56,399 nt of DNA from positions 6,321-62,719 of the forward strand of contig DYFQ01000015.1 of the NCBI GenBank assembly GCA_020725105.1, written 5' to 3'. This document shows, piece by piece, positions 36,137 to 50,640 of this stretch. The notes beneath the pieces are model-generated. The model was not told where the DNA came from. It made no database searches and worked only from the letters and a program-made list of their open reading frames with translations. Position numbers and translations under genes: made by a program. The stretch's first letter is position 1. Each line of letters begins with the position of its first letter. Origin of the DNA: Symbiobacterium thermophilum. GTDB taxonomy: Bacteria; Bacillota; Sulfobacillia; DYFQ01.

Positions 36137-37348
36137 GTGCGGCTGGAGCGGCTCCGCCTGCAGGCGTTCCGCAACTACGGCGCCGTGGACCTGAGCTGGG
36201 GTCCGGCCTTCAACGTGCTCCTGGGACCCAACGGGGCCGGCAAGACGAACCTCCTGGAGGGCATCGCCCTCCTGGCCACGGGGCGCTCGCCCCGCGCCGT
36301 CCGCGACCCCGAGCTGGTCCAGTGGGGCGAGTCCGGGTACCTGGTCTGGGGCCGCGTGGCGCGGCGGGCGGGGCCTACGGTCCTTGAGCTTCGGTACCGG
36401 CTGGCACCGGCGGAGAAACGCCTGCGCGTCGACGGCGCCGAGGTCGCCTCCACCGTCGCGGGCGGGGGCCTTCAGGCGGTGTTCTTCTCGCCGGAGGACC
36501 TGGGCCTGGTGCGGGGAGCCCCCGTCCAGCGCCGGCGCTTTGCCGACGGCCTGCTGGCCCAGCTGTCGGCGACCTATCGCCACCTCCTGCTGGCTTTTGG
36601 CCGCGCCCTGGCCCAGCGTAACCAGGTGCTGAGGGAGCTGGCCGGCCGCCGCCTGGACGCCGAGCTGGTGGAGGTACTGACCGCCTGGGACGCCTCCCTG
36701 GCCGACGCCGCGGCAGGCATCATCCGCCGGCGGGCGGCGCTCACCGCCACCCTCGAGGCGCGGGCGGCCGGGCACTACGCCGGGCTGGCCGGGGGCGGCG
36801 AGCGGCTGGGGCTCAGCTACTGCCCGGCCGGCCTCTGGGGAAGCGGGGCGATGCAGCAGGCGAGGGCGGCGCCGACCCGGGCCGCCCTGGCGGAGCTGGC
36901 GGCCGGCGCGGGACCCGATGCCGCCGCCGAGCCGCCGGTCCTGCGCGAGCGCCTGCTGAGCGTGCTGGAAGTCGCCCGGCGGGACGACATCAAGCAGGGT
37001 GCGACGGCGGCCGGGCCCCACCGCGACGAGTGGCGGGTCTGGCTCGACGGGTCCGACATCCGGAGCTTTGGCTCCCGGGGCCAGCAGCGCTGCGCCGCCC
37101 TGGCCCTGCGCCTGGCCGAACGGGAGCTTCTGGCCGAGGCCAGCGGTGAAGCGCCCCTGCTCCTCCTGGACGACGTGCTGTCCGAGCTTGACGAGGAGCG
37201 GCGGCGGCGGCTGCTGTCGCTGGCCGGGCGTGACAGCCAGGTCTTTCTGGCCGCCACGGCCCTGCACGGCCAGGCCCTGCCGCCGGGCAGCACCGTCTTC
37301 GCCGTGGAGCAGGGGCGCGTCCGGCCAGCCGGCACGGAGGTCCGGTGA
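36137..37348 (+). CDS. recF: DNA replication and repair protein RecF
   Basis: SMC-like ATPase that helps RecA loading at gaps; 403 residues. Walker A LLGPNGAGKTNLLEGIALLA (about 28-47), signature FGSRGQQRCAALALRLAE, and Walker B LLLLDDVLSELDEERR. GTG 36137 follows CGGAGGG. Its TGA stop overlaps the ATG of the DciA-like gene. Confidence 0.96.
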   Translation: MRLERLRLQAFRNYGAVDLSWGPAFNVLLGPNGAGKTNLLEGIALLATGRSPRAVRDPELVQWGESGYLVWGRVARRAGPTVLELRYRLAPAEKRLRVDGAEVASTVAGGGLQAVFFSPEDLGLVRGAPVQRRRFADGLLAQLSATYRHLLLAFGRALAQRNQVLRELAGRRLDAELVEVLTAWDASLADAAAGIIRRRAALTATLEARAAGHYAGLAGGGERLGLSYCPAGLWGSGAMQQARAAPTRAALAELAAGAGPDAAAEPPVLRERLLSVLEVARRDDIKQGATAAGPHRDEWRVWLDGSDIRSFGSRGQQRCAALALRLAERELLAEASGEAPLLLLDDVLSELDEERRRRLLSLAGRDSQVFLAATALHGQALPPGSTVFAVEQGRVRPAGTEVR

Positions 37349-37962
37349 TGGACCGCCGGCGCCGGGCCAGGGCCGGCCGGGGCGGCGGTCCCGAGCGGAT
37401 CGGGCCCGTCCTTGACCGGGCCCTGGCCGCGCTGGGCCTCGAGACGCGGGCCAGGGCCCAGCTGGCCGTGGTCCTGTGGCCGGAGGTGGCCGGTGCCCGT
37501 GCCGCCGGACACGCCCAGGCGGTCGCCGCGCGGGGCGGCACCCTGTTTGTGGTGGCCGACAGTCCCGTCTGGGCGCAGGAGTTGACTTTTCTCAAACCGA
37601 AGCTGCTGGAGGCTTATGCGCGGCGCCTCGGGCCGGGCGTCGTGACCGACCTGCGCTTCCGGACGGGCTCGTCCCGGGCGCCGCCGGCGGGTCCCGGTGC
37701 CGATGAGGCAGCCGGGACGCCCGGCCGGCGGGCCCTCGACGAGGTCGCGGTTCCCGGGCGTGCCCGCCGGGTACTGAGCGGCGCCACCGGCCAGGTGCGC
37801 GACCCGGGGCTGCGCCGGCGGATCCGGCGCGTCCTCGAGACCGCCTACCGGCTGGCCGCATGGCGGGCCCGGCAGGGGTGGCCACCTTGCCCCGAGTGCG
37901 GGCTCCCGATGCCCCCGGAGGGACCGGCCTGCCCCGCCTGCCGGTGGCGGCGGGCGCCCTGA
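37348..37962 (+). CDS. DUF721/DciA-like protein with C-terminal zinc ribbon
   Basis: DciA-type proteins load the DnaB helicase in many bacteria that lack DnaC or DnaI. 204 residues from ATG 37348 (GGAGG ten bases upstream). The DUF721 core lies at about 20-100 (VLDRALAALGLETRARAQ, VVLWPEVAGARAAGHAQAVA, LFVVADSPVWAQELTFLKPK). After a variable linker a CPECGLPMPPEGPACPAC ribbon closes the protein. The recF-DUF721-gyrB order is familiar from Actinobacteria. The helicase-loader role is inferred. Confidence 0.82.
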   Translation: MDRRRRARAGRGGGPERIGPVLDRALAALGLETRARAQLAVVLWPEVAGARAAGHAQAVAARGGTLFVVADSPVWAQELTFLKPKLLEAYARRLGPGVVTDLRFRTGSSRAPPAGPGADEAAGTPGRRALDEVAVPGRARRVLSGATGQVRDPGLRRRIRRVLETAYRLAAWRARQGWPPCPECGLPMPPEGPACPACRWRRAP

Positions 37963-38002
37963 AGCGCCGCCCGCAGGGGATGCTCGAGAGGGAGGAGCAC
38001 CG

Positions 38003-38269
38003 GTGTTCATCCACCTTGGCTCGGATCGGGTCATCGGCGCCCGCGACCTGGTGGCCATCCTGGACGCCCGGATCACCCGACACTCCCGCGACGTCCGGGA
38101 GCTCGTGCAGCTCGCCCGGGGCGAGGGCCGACTGGTCCACATCACCGACGGGCCGCCCAAGGCGCTGGTCATCGGCTCCGACCAGGTCGTCCTGTCGCCG
38201 ATTGCCCCCGCCACCCTGGGCAAGCGGGCGCGCCCGCTGCACGGACTGGACGCCATCACCCGGCGCTAG
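38003..38269 (+). CDS. remB: RemB/YaaB-like extracellular matrix regulator
   Basis: Small DUF370-type protein; 88 residues from GTG 38003 (GGGAGGAG site). The start FIHLGSDRVIGARDLVAILD matches Bacillus YaaB (RemB), which also lies between recF and gyrB. KALVIGSDQVVLSPIAPATL is the second conserved stretch. In Bacillus the related RemA binds DNA for matrix genes; the role of RemB is less clear. Confidence 0.88.
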   Translation: MFIHLGSDRVIGARDLVAILDARITRHSRDVRELVQLARGEGRLVHITDGPPKALVIGSDQVVLSPIAPATLGKRARPLHGLDAITRR

Positions 38270-38278
38270 GGACGCGCC

Positions 38279-40374
<2,096 letters not shown>

Positions 40375-40426
40375 CCGGCGGGCCGGCGGCCCGCCGCCCG
40401 GCCCCTGATCCCGGAGGAGGGTGCCC

Positions 40427-42871
40427 TTGACGACCGAGCACACCCACGGCACCATCGTCACCGTGCCGCTGGAAGAAGAGATGAAGCGCTCGTACATCGA
40501 CTACGCCATGTCGGTCATCGTGGCGCGGGCCTTGCCCGACGTCCGCGACGGGCTGAAGCCGGTGCACCGGCGGATCCTGCACGCCATGCGGGAGCAGGGG
40601 ATGCTCCCCGACCGCCCGTACAAGAAGGCCGCCCGCATCGTTGGCGACGTCATCGCCAAGTACCACCCCCACGGCGACGCCGCGGTGTACGACGCCGTGG
40701 TCCGGATGGCCCAGGACTTCACCCTGCGCTACCCCTTGATCGACGGCCACGGCAACTTCGGGAGCCTGGACGGCGACCCCCCGGCGGCCATGAGGTACAC
40801 GGAGGTACGTCTCTCCCCGCTGGCCATGGAAGTGCTGCGGGACATCGACAAGGACACGGTGGACTTCCAGCCCAACTTCGACGAGGAGGAAGAGGAGCCG
40901 GTGGTCCTGCCGGCCCGCTTCCCGCAGCTCCTGGTGAACGGCTCGGCCGGCATCGCCGTGGGGATGGCCACCAACATTCCCCCGCACAACCTGGGCGAGG
41001 TCATCGACGGCTGCGTCATGCTGCTGGACAACCCCGAGGTCACCGACAAGGAACTGTTCCTGGCCGTCAAGGGACCCGATTTTCCCACCGGGGCCACCAT
41101 CGCCGGTCGGGACGGCATCCGGGAGGCCTACAAGACGGGACGGGGCATCATCAAGCTGCGGGCGGTGGCCCGCATCGACGAACTGTCCGGCGGCCGGATG
41201 CGGATCCTCATCACCGAACTGCCCTACCTGGTGAACAAGGCCCGGTTGCTGGAGCGCATGGCCGAACTGATCCGCGACAGGAAGGTCGAGGGCGTGGCCG
41301 ACCTCCGGGACGAGTCGGACCGCGACGGCGTCCGCGTCGTGCTGGAGCTGAGGCGGGAAGCAAACCCCAGGGTCATTCTGAACCAGCTTTACAAGTTTAC
41401 CCAGCTAGAAGAGACTTACGGCATCATCCTGCTGGCGCTGGTCAACGGCGAGCCGAAGGTGCTGAGCCTCCGGGAGATGCTCCAGCACTACCTGGAGCAC
41501 CAGCGCACGGTGATCGTCCGCCGGACCAGGTACGAGCTGAGAAAGGCCGAGGAGAGGGCCCACATCCTCGAAGGCCTGCGCGTCGCGCTGGACCACCTGG
41601 ACGAGGTCATCGCCCTCATCAGGCGGTCCGGGACTCCCGACGAGGCCCGGGCCGGCCTGGTGAGGCAGTTCGGGCTCACCGAGGTTCAGGCCCAGGCCAT
41701 CCTGGACCTCAGGCTCCAGCGGCTGACCCAGCTGGAACGGGAGAAGATCGTCGAGGAATACCAGGAGCTCCTCAAGACCATCGAATACCTCCGGGCGGTG
41801 CTGGCCAGCGAGCGGATGGTGCGCAGCATCATCAAGCAGGAACTGCTGGACGTCCGGGAGCGGTTTGCCGACGAGCGCCGGACCAGGATCACCTCCGCGG
41901 TCGACGAGATCGACGTGGAGGACCTGATCGCCGAGGAAGACGTGGTGATCACCCTCACCCACCGGGGCTACGTCAAGCGGACCCCCGCCTCGGTCTACCG
42001 CGCCCAGCGGCGGGGCGGGCGCGGGGTGTCGGGCGCCGCCACCCGGGACGAGGACTTCGTGGAGCACCTGTTCGTGACGTCGACCCACCACTGGATGCTC
42101 TTCTTCTCCGACCGCGGGCTGGTCTACCGGCTGAAGGCCCACGAGCTGCCCGAGGCCGGCCGGCACGCCCGGGGCACCGCCCTGGTGAACCTGCTGCCCC
42201 TGCAGCGCCACGAGCGGGTCCAGGCGGTCATTCCCGTGCGGGAGTTCGAGCCCGGGCGCTACCTGCTGTTCGCCACGCGCCAGGGCTACGTCAAGAAGAC
42301 CGAGCTCATCGGGTACGAGACGAGCCTCCGGGCGACGGGCCTCGTCGCGATAAAGCTGGAGGACGGGGACGCCCTGGAGTCGGTACGGCTCACCGACGGG
42401 CACCGGCAGGTGGTCCTGGCGACGGCGCTCGGGATGGTCATCACCTTCGACGAGACCGACGTGCGGCCCATGGGCCGCGCCACGCGGGGCGTGAAGGGCA
42501 TCACCCTGGACGAGGGCGACCAGGTGGTGGCCATGGACGTCGTGCAGCCCGGCGCCGACCTCCTGGTCGTCACCGACCGGGCCTTTGGCAAGCGGACGCC
42601 GCTCGAGGAGTACCGGCGGCAGGCCAGGGGCGGCAAGGGGCTGAAGACCATCCGGCTGACCCACAAGAGCGGCCGGGTGGTGGCCGTCCGGGTCGTGAGG
42701 CCGGGCGACGAGCTGATGGCCATCACCCGGGGCGGGATCCTGATCCGGATGCCGGCCGACGGCATTCCGCGCTACGACACCCGGATCACCCAGGGGAATA
42801 TCCTGATGCGGCTGGAGGAAGGCGACGAACTGGTGGACGTGGCCCGGGTGGCAGTCGGGGAGGAGACCTAG
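40427..42871 (+). CDS. gyrA: DNA gyrase subunit A
   Basis: Cleavage and wrapping subunit of gyrase; 814 residues from TTG 40427, which has GGAGGAGG at correct distance; the GTG six bases earlier is too close to it. [20 protein letters not shown] starts the breakage domain and the catalytic tyrosine is in [13 protein letters not shown]. The GyrA-box QRRGGRG is present at the start of the C-terminal propeller, which marks it as gyrase rather than topoisomerase IV. Confidence 0.97.
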   Translation: MTTEHTHGTIVTVPLEEEMKRSYIDYAMSVIVARALPDVRDGLKPVHRRILHAMREQGMLPDRPYKKAARIVGDVIAKYHPHGDAAVYDAVVRMAQDFTLRYPLIDGHGNFGSLDGDPPAAMRYTEVRLSPLAMEVLRDIDKDTVDFQPNFDEEEEEPVVLPARFPQLLVNGSAGIAVGMATNIPPHNLGEVIDGCVMLLDNPEVTDKELFLAVKGPDFPTGATIAGRDGIREAYKTGRGIIKLRAVARIDELSGGRMRILITELPYLVNKARLLERMAELIRDRKVEGVADLRDESDRDGVRVVLELRREANPRVILNQLYKFTQLEETYGIILLALVNGEPKVLSLREMLQHYLEHQRTVIVRRTRYELRKAEERAHILEGLRVALDHLDEVIALIRRSGTPDEARAGLVRQFGLTEVQAQAILDLRLQRLTQLEREKIVEEYQELLKTIEYLRAVLASERMVRSIIKQELLDVRERFADERRTRITSAVDEIDVEDLIAEEDVVITLTHRGYVKRTPASVYRAQRRGGRGVSGAATRDEDFVEHLFVTSTHHWMLFFSDRGLVYRLKAHELPEAGRHARGTALVNLLPLQRHERVQAVIPVREFEPGRYLLFATRQGYVKKTELIGYETSLRATGLVAIKLEDGDALESVRLTDGHRQVVLATALGMVITFDETDVRPMGRATRGVKGITLDEGDQVVAMDVVQPGADLLVVTDRAFGKRTPLEEYRRQARGGKGLKTIRLTHKSGRVVAVRVVRPGDELMAITRGGILIRMPADGIPRYDTRITQGNILMRLEEGDELVDVARVAVGEET

Positions 42872-42908
42872 CCCGGGCGGCCCACGGTGGGGAAGGGGGT
42901 GCCAGGCC

Positions 42909-44339
42909 GTGCTGTCGGCCCTTCAGCCGGCGGGCCCCAACCGCTGGCGGCTCCGCCGGCGGGAGAAGATGCGGGTTGACGCCGTGGTATACCTGAACGA
43001 TGCCCTGAAGGAGGCGTTCACCGAGGCCGAGGCCTTGAAACAGCTGGCGGACGGGGCGTCGCTGCCCGGCGTGGTGCACCGCGTGATCGGGATGCCCGAC
43101 ATCCACGTGGGCTTCGGCCTGCCCGTCGGCGGGGTGCTGGGCACGGCGGGCGAAGAGGCCGTCGTCTCCGCCGGCGCGGTGGGCTACGACATCAACTGCG
43201 GGGTTCGCCTCCTCGGCACGGTCGTGCCGGCGAAGGATCTCGACCGCGAAACCCTGCGGGCGCTCATGGCCGCCGTGGAGCGCCGGGTGCCGGCTGGGGT
43301 CGGCGAGAGCACCACCCACAAGGACCTCCTGGCTCCCGGGGTGCTGGAAGAAGTCATGGTCCGCGGCGTGCCGGCGCTGGTGGAGCGGGGCTACGGGTGG
43401 CCCGAGGATCCGGAAGCCATCGAGGAATACGGCTGCGTGCCCGGCGCCGACCCGGGCGCCGTGAGCCCGGGCGCCACGGCCCGTGCCGACCAGCTTGCAA
43501 CCCTCGGTGGCGGCAACCACTTTCTGGAACTGGGCGAGGTCGAGCAGGTCTTCGACGAGGCCCTGGCCCGGGCGTTCGGACTCGAGCAGGGCCGGCTGAC
43601 GGTGATGATCCACTCGGGGAGCAGGGGCTTCGGTCACCAGGTCTGCACAGACTATGCCAAGCGGATGGTGGCCGCCGCGCCCCGTTACGGGGTGGACCTG
43701 CCCTCGCCGGGCCTGGCGGCGGTGCCGGTGACCTCCCCCGAGGGGCGCGGTTATCTGGCGGCCATGGCCTGCGCCGTGAACTACGCCTTCTGTAACCGGC
43801 ACGTGATGGCCCACGACGTCCGCGAGGCTTTTTCCGAGGTGTTCGGCGGGCCCGCCCGGGAGCTCGGGCTGCACCTGATCTACGACGTGGCGCACAACAT
43901 CGCCAAGTGGGAGACCCACTTCGGCCGGCGGACGCTGGTCCACAGGAAAGGCGCCACCAGGGCCCTGCCGGCGGGGCACCCGCAGAACCCCCGCCGCTAC
44001 CAGAAGACGGGCCACCCGGCGCTCATTCCGGGGAGCATGGCCACGGGCTCCTACGTGGTGACGGGCACCGACGAGACCGAGGAGACGTTCCACTCGGTGA
44101 ACCACGGCGCCGGCCGGGTGATGAGCCGCACCCAGGCCCGGCGGGCCATCTCCAGGGAGGACTTCGAGCGAGGCCTCGGCGCGGTGCTGCTCAACGTGCG
44201 CAACTACCGGGCGGTGGTCGACGAGGCGCCCCAGGTGTACAAGAACATCGACGACGTCGTGGAGACGCTGGCCGAGATCAACCTGACCCGGAAGGTGGTG
44301 CGGATCCGGCCCCTGGCGGTGATCAAGGGGGCGGAGTGA
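42909..44339 (+). CDS. rtcB: RNA-splicing ligase RtcB family protein
   Basis: GTP- and manganese-dependent ligase that joins 2',3'-cyclic phosphate or 3'-phosphate to 5'-OH RNA ends; 476 residues. Metal and guanylate motifs: MPDIHVGFGLPVGGVLG, GAVGYDINCGVRLL, LGGGNHFLELGEV, IHSGSRGFGHQV, and the late HSVNHGAGRVMSR with the histidine that receives GMP. No archease gene is next to it. It is between gyrA and hslO, with 29 bases to hslO, so the two are probably co-transcribed. Confidence 0.95.
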   Translation: MLSALQPAGPNRWRLRRREKMRVDAVVYLNDALKEAFTEAEALKQLADGASLPGVVHRVIGMPDIHVGFGLPVGGVLGTAGEEAVVSAGAVGYDINCGVRLLGTVVPAKDLDRETLRALMAAVERRVPAGVGESTTHKDLLAPGVLEEVMVRGVPALVERGYGWPEDPEAIEEYGCVPGADPGAVSPGATARADQLATLGGGNHFLELGEVEQVFDEALARAFGLEQGRLTVMIHSGSRGFGHQVCTDYAKRMVAAAPRYGVDLPSPGLAAVPVTSPEGRGYLAAMACAVNYAFCNRHVMAHDVREAFSEVFGGPARELGLHLIYDVAHNIAKWETHFGRRTLVHRKGATRALPAGHPQNPRRYQKTGHPALIPGSMATGSYVVTGTDETEETFHSVNHGAGRVMSRTQARRAISREDFERGLGAVLLNVRNYRAVVDEAPQVYKNIDDVVETLAEINLTRKVVRIRPLAVIKGAE

Positions 44340-44368
44340 CCGCCGCCGGGGGTGGAGGGAGACCGCGG

Positions 44369-45271
44369 ATGGACCAGACCAGGGACTACCTGGTACGGGC
44401 CCTGGCGGCCGGCGGCACCGTCCGGGTGCTGGCGGCCCGCACGACCGACCTGGTGGAGGAGGCCCGCCGGCGCCACCAGACGACGCCCACCGCCACCGCC
44501 GCCCTGGGCCGGGCGCTGACGGCCGGCGCGCTCCTGGGGGCGCTGTTGAAGGGCCGGGAGCGCGTCACCCTCCGGATCCTCGGCGACGGCCCGCTGGGCG
44601 GGATCGTGGTGGACGCCGGCGCCGACGGCCGGGTGCGCGGCTACGTGAAGCAGCCCCGGGTGCTGCTGCCGCTGGCGCCCGGCGGCAAGCTCGACGTGGG
44701 CCGCGCCGTCGGGCGCCGGGGATCGATACACGTCACCCGGGACCTGGGCCTGAAGGAGCCCTACACCTCGTCGGGGCCGCTGGTGTCCGGCGAGATCGGC
44801 GAGGACCTGACCCACTACTTCGCCCGCTCGGAGCAGACGCCGTCCGCCGTGAGCCTGGGGGTGCTGGTGGACCCGGGCGGGGCGGTGCGCGCCGCCGGCG
44901 GGCTGCTGGTCCAGTTGCTGCCGGGCTGGGGTCCCGAGGCGGCCAGGCTCGTCGAGGCCAACCTGGCGGGCCTGGACTCCATCAGCCGGGCCATCGATCG
45001 TGGCGCGACCCCGGAAGACCTGGTGGAACTGGCATTGTCCGGCGTGGAGGGCCGGACCCGCGAGCGGCAGCCGCTTCTGTTTTCCTGCCGCTGCTCCCGG
45101 GACCGGAGCTCGCAACTGCTGCTGAGCCTGGGCCACGACGAGCTGGCCGACATGCTCCGGAGCGACGGCGGGGCCGAACTTCGCTGCCGCTTCTGCGCCG
45201 AGATGTACCGCTTCGACCGGGACGAACTCGGGGCGCTTCTGGCGGCGGCCCGGGCCCTGAGCCGCGAGTAA
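44369..45271 (+). CDS. hslO: Redox-regulated chaperone Hsp33
   Basis: Holdase activated by oxidation; 300 residues from ATG 44369. Core motifs [28 protein letters not shown] and [15 protein letters not shown]. The zinc/redox switch CRCS ... CRFC near 240-275 (CxC and CxxC) is complete. The ribosome site GGAGGGAG is about ten bases upstream. It is placed with rtcB, so an oxidative-stress RNA and protein repair unit is conceivable (inference). Confidence 0.96.
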   Translation: MDQTRDYLVRALAAGGTVRVLAARTTDLVEEARRRHQTTPTATAALGRALTAGALLGALLKGRERVTLRILGDGPLGGIVVDAGADGRVRGYVKQPRVLLPLAPGGKLDVGRAVGRRGSIHVTRDLGLKEPYTSSGPLVSGEIGEDLTHYFARSEQTPSAVSLGVLVDPGGAVRAAGGLLVQLLPGWGPEAARLVEANLAGLDSISRAIDRGATPEDLVELALSGVEGRTRERQPLLFSCRCSRDRSSQLLLSLGHDELADMLRSDGGAELRCRFCAEMYRFDRDELGALLAAARALSRE

Positions 45272-45291
45272 GGCGGGCCGGGGCCGGCACG

Positions 45292-45320
45292 TTGCGCCCC
45301 CGGCGGGCCTGGGGTATAAT
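45292..45320 (+). promoter_or_regulatory. Promoter of the T-box leader
   Basis: TTGCGC (45292-45297), 17-base spacer and a perfect TATAAT (45315-45320). Transcription would begin about 45327. Confidence 0.8.
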
Positions 45321-45326
45321 CTGGGC

Positions 45327-45630
45327 AAGTTTCCGCATCACGGGCCGGGCTACCCGGCCCCGGCGACGATGGGACACCCTGGCGCACCCTCTCGTAGCGA
45401 ACCGGGTCAGGTGCAAGCCGGTGAGGGGCGCGGGCGGGTCCATCCCGGAGCCGCCGGTGAAACCGCCCGCCGGGCGGCCAAGCCGGCAGGGCCGGCCCTC
45501 TACAGCCTTCCAATGAAGGGGGTTGCCGGCGCCGCCGGCAGCCAAGCGGGGTGGCAACGCGGGAGGAGCGCCCTCTCGTCCCCGGGGAACGCCCAGGCGT
45601 TCGCCGGTGACGGAGGGCGCTTGAGTTTGG
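45327..45630 (+). ncRNA. T-box leader (serine type) upstream of mtnA-serS
   Basis: Senses uncharged tRNA. The T-box sequence at 45544-45561 reads AAGCGGGGTGGCAACGCG, one mismatch from the consensus. Upstream, a long stem I has a distal arm (CCCTC/GAGGG and ACCGG/CCGGT around GTCAGGTGCAAG). Below it a specifier loop reads GGTCCATCCCGGAG, giving TCC (serine) at 45439-45441. The competing terminator pairs GCGCCCTC (45568-45575) with GAGGGCGC (45613-45620), but its T-run (TTGAGTTTGG) is weak, so the control level (termination or translation) is uncertain. Confidence 0.85.
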
Positions 45631-45648
45631 ACTGGCGAGGAGTGGAAG

Positions 45649-48014
<2,366 letters not shown>

Positions 48015-48062
48015 CCCGGGGACAACGTTGCGCGGCCGGCCCGCGGCCCGGCGAAGCCGCGT

Positions 48063-48092
48063 TTGACGTTCCAAAACCCAGCGTGCTATACT
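48063..48092 (+). promoter_or_regulatory. Promoter of tRNA-Ser(TGA)
   Basis: TTGACG (48063-48068), 18-base spacer, TATACT (48087-48092). The transcript would start about 48099 and might continue into the hypothetical gene at 48378. Confidence 0.8.
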
Positions 48093-48184
48093 CTGGGCGC
48101 CTTTGCCGGCCTGCCGCCGCCGTCCGCGAGCGCGGCGGGCCGCGGCCGACGAGCAAGGCCGCGGCGGCGCGGGCCTGGCGCGCC

Positions 48185-48267
48185 GGAGGGGTCGCACAAC
48201 TGGTAGTGCACCGGTCTTGAAAACCGGCGCCCTGCGGGGCTTGCGGGTTCGAGTCCCGCCCCCTCCG
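48185..48267 (+). tRNA. tRNA-Ser (anticodon TGA)
   Basis: Acceptor GGAGGGG/CCCCTCC, anticodon stem CCGGT/ACCGG round CTTGAAA (anticodon TGA), a long variable arm (GCCC/GGGC type) as in serine tRNAs, T stem GCGGG/CCCGC with TTCGAGT, discriminator G. No CCA. The D arm is GCAC/GTGC with a short AACTGGTA loop. Confidence 0.93.
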
Positions 48268-48377
48268 CAACTGAGCCGGTACCCCGGACGGGCCGGACGG
48301 CGGCGCCGCCGTCCCGGGGGTTTGGGCCCCTGGAACCAGTTCCGCTTCCTCGCCGTCGGTACGCACGGGGTGATGAG

Positions 48378-49091
48378 ATGCGACCGAAGCCGCCCGTTTT
48401 CCTGCTCCTCGCGGTACTCCCGCTGGCGCTGGGCTTTGGTGCCGGCTGGGCTGCCCGCGCCGCGGAGGTCAGGGCCGCCCGGGAAGCCCTTGCTGACCTG
48501 CGTTCGACCGCCGGCCGGTGCGAAGGCGAGCTCGAGACGTTCAGGCAAAGCCAGGACGCGCTGACGGCGGCCCTCGGACAGTTCCTGTCGGGGCCGCTCG
48601 CGTCCGCACGGCTGCCGGACAAGGGCCAGGCGCACCTGGCCTACCTGACCGCGCGGGCTGCCGAGCGCCTGGAGCAGCAAGTTCTGGAAAGCTGGGTTCA
48701 ATGGGGCTACGCGGTGGGAAGCCTGTCGGCGGAGAGCCACGCCGAGGCGGAGGCGCTCGAGCGGGAATGGTTGAGCGCGGCCCTGGCCCCGTTAGCCACG
48801 GACGGCTATATCGCGCAGCGGCTCGAACACCTCGCCGCCGTGCAGCGGGGCGGTGAGGGAGAGTTCACCTTTCCGGATTGGCGGTGGCTTGAGCGGGTGG
48901 AACCGCTGGAAGGTACCGACCAGCGGGTCAGGGTTCGCTTCGTCTACCACGAAAGCCTGCCCAAGCGGGAGTGGAATGCCTGCCCCTGCCGGCGCAAGGT
49001 GGACGAAGTGGTGACCCTGGAACGGGTCGGCGGCCTGTGGAAGCTGGCCGCCATCGACCGGGAGTACGGAAACCTCGAAACGGTACGCTAG
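48378..49091 (+). CDS. Hypothetical membrane-anchored protein
   Basis: I do not recognise this protein. 237 residues from ATG 48378. N-terminal membrane segment or signal (FLLLAVLPLALGFGAGWAA), a likely coiled coil (about 30-60), a helical middle (HLAYLTARAAERLEQQVLES), and a beta-rich C-terminal region (VRVRFVYHESLPKREW, CPCRRKVDEVVTLERVGGLW) resembling NTF2-like or lumicin-type small domains only in outline. CPC is the only cysteine motif. It lies between two serine tRNA genes. Codon use looks like its neighbours. Confidence 0.65.
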   Translation: MRPKPPVFLLLAVLPLALGFGAGWAARAAEVRAAREALADLRSTAGRCEGELETFRQSQDALTAALGQFLSGPLASARLPDKGQAHLAYLTARAAERLEQQVLESWVQWGYAVGSLSAESHAEAEALEREWLSAALAPLATDGYIAQRLEHLAAVQRGGEGEFTFPDWRWLERVEPLEGTDQRVRVRFVYHESLPKREWNACPCRRKVDEVVTLERVGGLWKLAAIDREYGNLETVR

Positions 49092-49162
49092 GCCGAACCG
49101 CGCGCCGGGCCGAGACGGCCCGCCAGGCCCGTGGCAAGCCCGCGCCGGCGCGGCCCTCCGGC

Positions 49163-49191
49163 TTGAGGGGCCGGCTACCGTGTGCTATCAT
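49163..49191 (+). promoter_or_regulatory. Promoter of the tRNA-Ser(GCT)/Arg cluster
   Basis: TTGAGG (49163-49168), 17-base spacer, TATCAT (49186-49191). Just downstream TTGCCTGCG (49208-49216) and CGCAGGCAA (49227-49235) form a 9-bp inverted repeat before the tRNA. Confidence 0.75.
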
Positions 49192-49244
49192 AGACCGTGC
49201 GCAATGTTTGCCTGCGCCGCCGCAAACGCAGGCAACGGCGTTCC

Positions 49245-49329
49245 GGAGAGGTCGCCTAGTGGTAGGGCAGCGGCCTGCTAAGCCGTGGTCGCGTTTTGCG
49301 GCCCGTGGGTTCGAATCCCACCCTCTCCG
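49245..49329 (+). tRNA. tRNA-Ser (anticodon GCT)
   Basis: Acceptor GGAGAGG/CCTCTCC, D arm GCCT/GGGC, anticodon loop CTGCTAA (anticodon GCT), long variable arm GGTCGCGTTTTGCGGCC, T arm GTGGG/CCCAC with TTCGAAT. Discriminator G, no CCA. Confidence 0.97.
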
Positions 49330-49361
49330 CCGGGTATCGATAGCGACGAATTTCAGGTTTC

Positions 49362-49436
49362 GCGCCCGTAGCTCAGCTGGATCAGAGCGACTGACTACGG
49401 ATCAGTAGGTCGGGGGTTCGAATCCTCCCGGGCGCG
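49362..49436 (+). tRNA. tRNA-Arg (anticodon ACG)
   Basis: Acceptor GCGCCCG/CGGGCGC, anticodon stem ACTGA/TCAGT round CTACGGA (anticodon ACG, to be deaminated by TadA to ICG), T stem with one G-T pair. The D loop AGCTGGATCA is one base longer than in the usual AGCTGGATA. It lies 188 bases upstream of tadA, whose enzyme edits this tRNA. Confidence 0.96.
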
Positions 49437-49498
49437 CAGGTCGGGTTGTCGCCGGCTCAAAGCTAGCCGGCGCTTTGTCCGTCAGACGGACGAAGCTT

Positions 49499-50175
<677 letters not shown>

Positions 50176-50260
50176 CAACTGGTCCGGGCCACTGCTGGCG
50201 GCAGGACCCCGGACGACGACGAAGGACGGTACCCGGCCGGCGGGCCGGGCCGGCAGGCTT

Positions 50261-50348
50261 GGAAGGGTGCGAGAGCGGACGAATCGGCGCGCCTGGAGAG
50301 CGCGTGTGGGCCGCAAGCCCACCGTGGGTTCGAATCCCACCCCTTCCG
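50261..50348 (+). tRNA. tRNA-Ser (anticodon GGA)
   Basis: Acceptor GGAAGGG/CCCTTCC, anticodon loop CTGGAGA (GGA) on stem CGCGC/GCGCG, long variable arm TGTGGGCCGCAAGCCCAC, T arm GTGGG/CCCAC. Discriminator G, no CCA. It ends only 17 bases before the SRP RNA. GGA reads TCC, the apparent T-box specifier codon. Confidence 0.97.
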
Positions 50349-50365
50349 CAGGTGACTTTCAGGCT

Positions 50366-50640
50366 GGCCGTGCTAGACGGGGAGGTAGCGGTGCCCTGTA
50401 ACCCGCAATCCGCTACAGCGGGGTCGATGCCTGCCCCCGGCCTGTCTCCTGTGGGGTCCGCCGGGCGCACGCGGCGTGGACGGCCGGGTCCTGCGCGGCG
50501 GGAGCTTCCTGAACCCCGCCAGGCCCGGAAGGGAGCAACGGTAGGGAAGACCTCCCGGGTGCCGTAGGGGTGCCTGGCCCGAGCCGGCGACGCTCGTCCC
50601 GCCCGGAGGAGAAGGCCAAAGGCAGGTGCACGGCCTTTTT
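50366..50640 (+). ncRNA. ffs: Signal recognition particle RNA, long Firmicutes form with Alu domain
   Basis: RNA core of the SRP that with Ffh targets membrane proteins. The 5' GGCCGTGC pairs with the 3' GCACGGCC. The 5' domain GGTAGCGGTGCCCTGTAACC closely matches Bacillus scRNA, and the S domain contains GTCAGG-like CCGCCAGGCCCGGAAGGGAGC and GGGAAGACCTCCC. About 270 bases, followed by eight Ts (50636-50643), so it carries its own terminator. The exact 5' end is uncertain by some 15 bases. It is upstream of dnaX as in Bacillus. Confidence 0.92.

Noticed and set aside
45327-45630. SAM riboswitch ahead of mtnA
   Set aside because: mtnA is often under SAM control, but the conserved SAM-I core is absent, while T-box elements are clear.
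48185-48267. tRNA-Sec
   Set aside because: The long variable arm suggested it, but the anticodon is TGA, not TCA, and the D stem is short.
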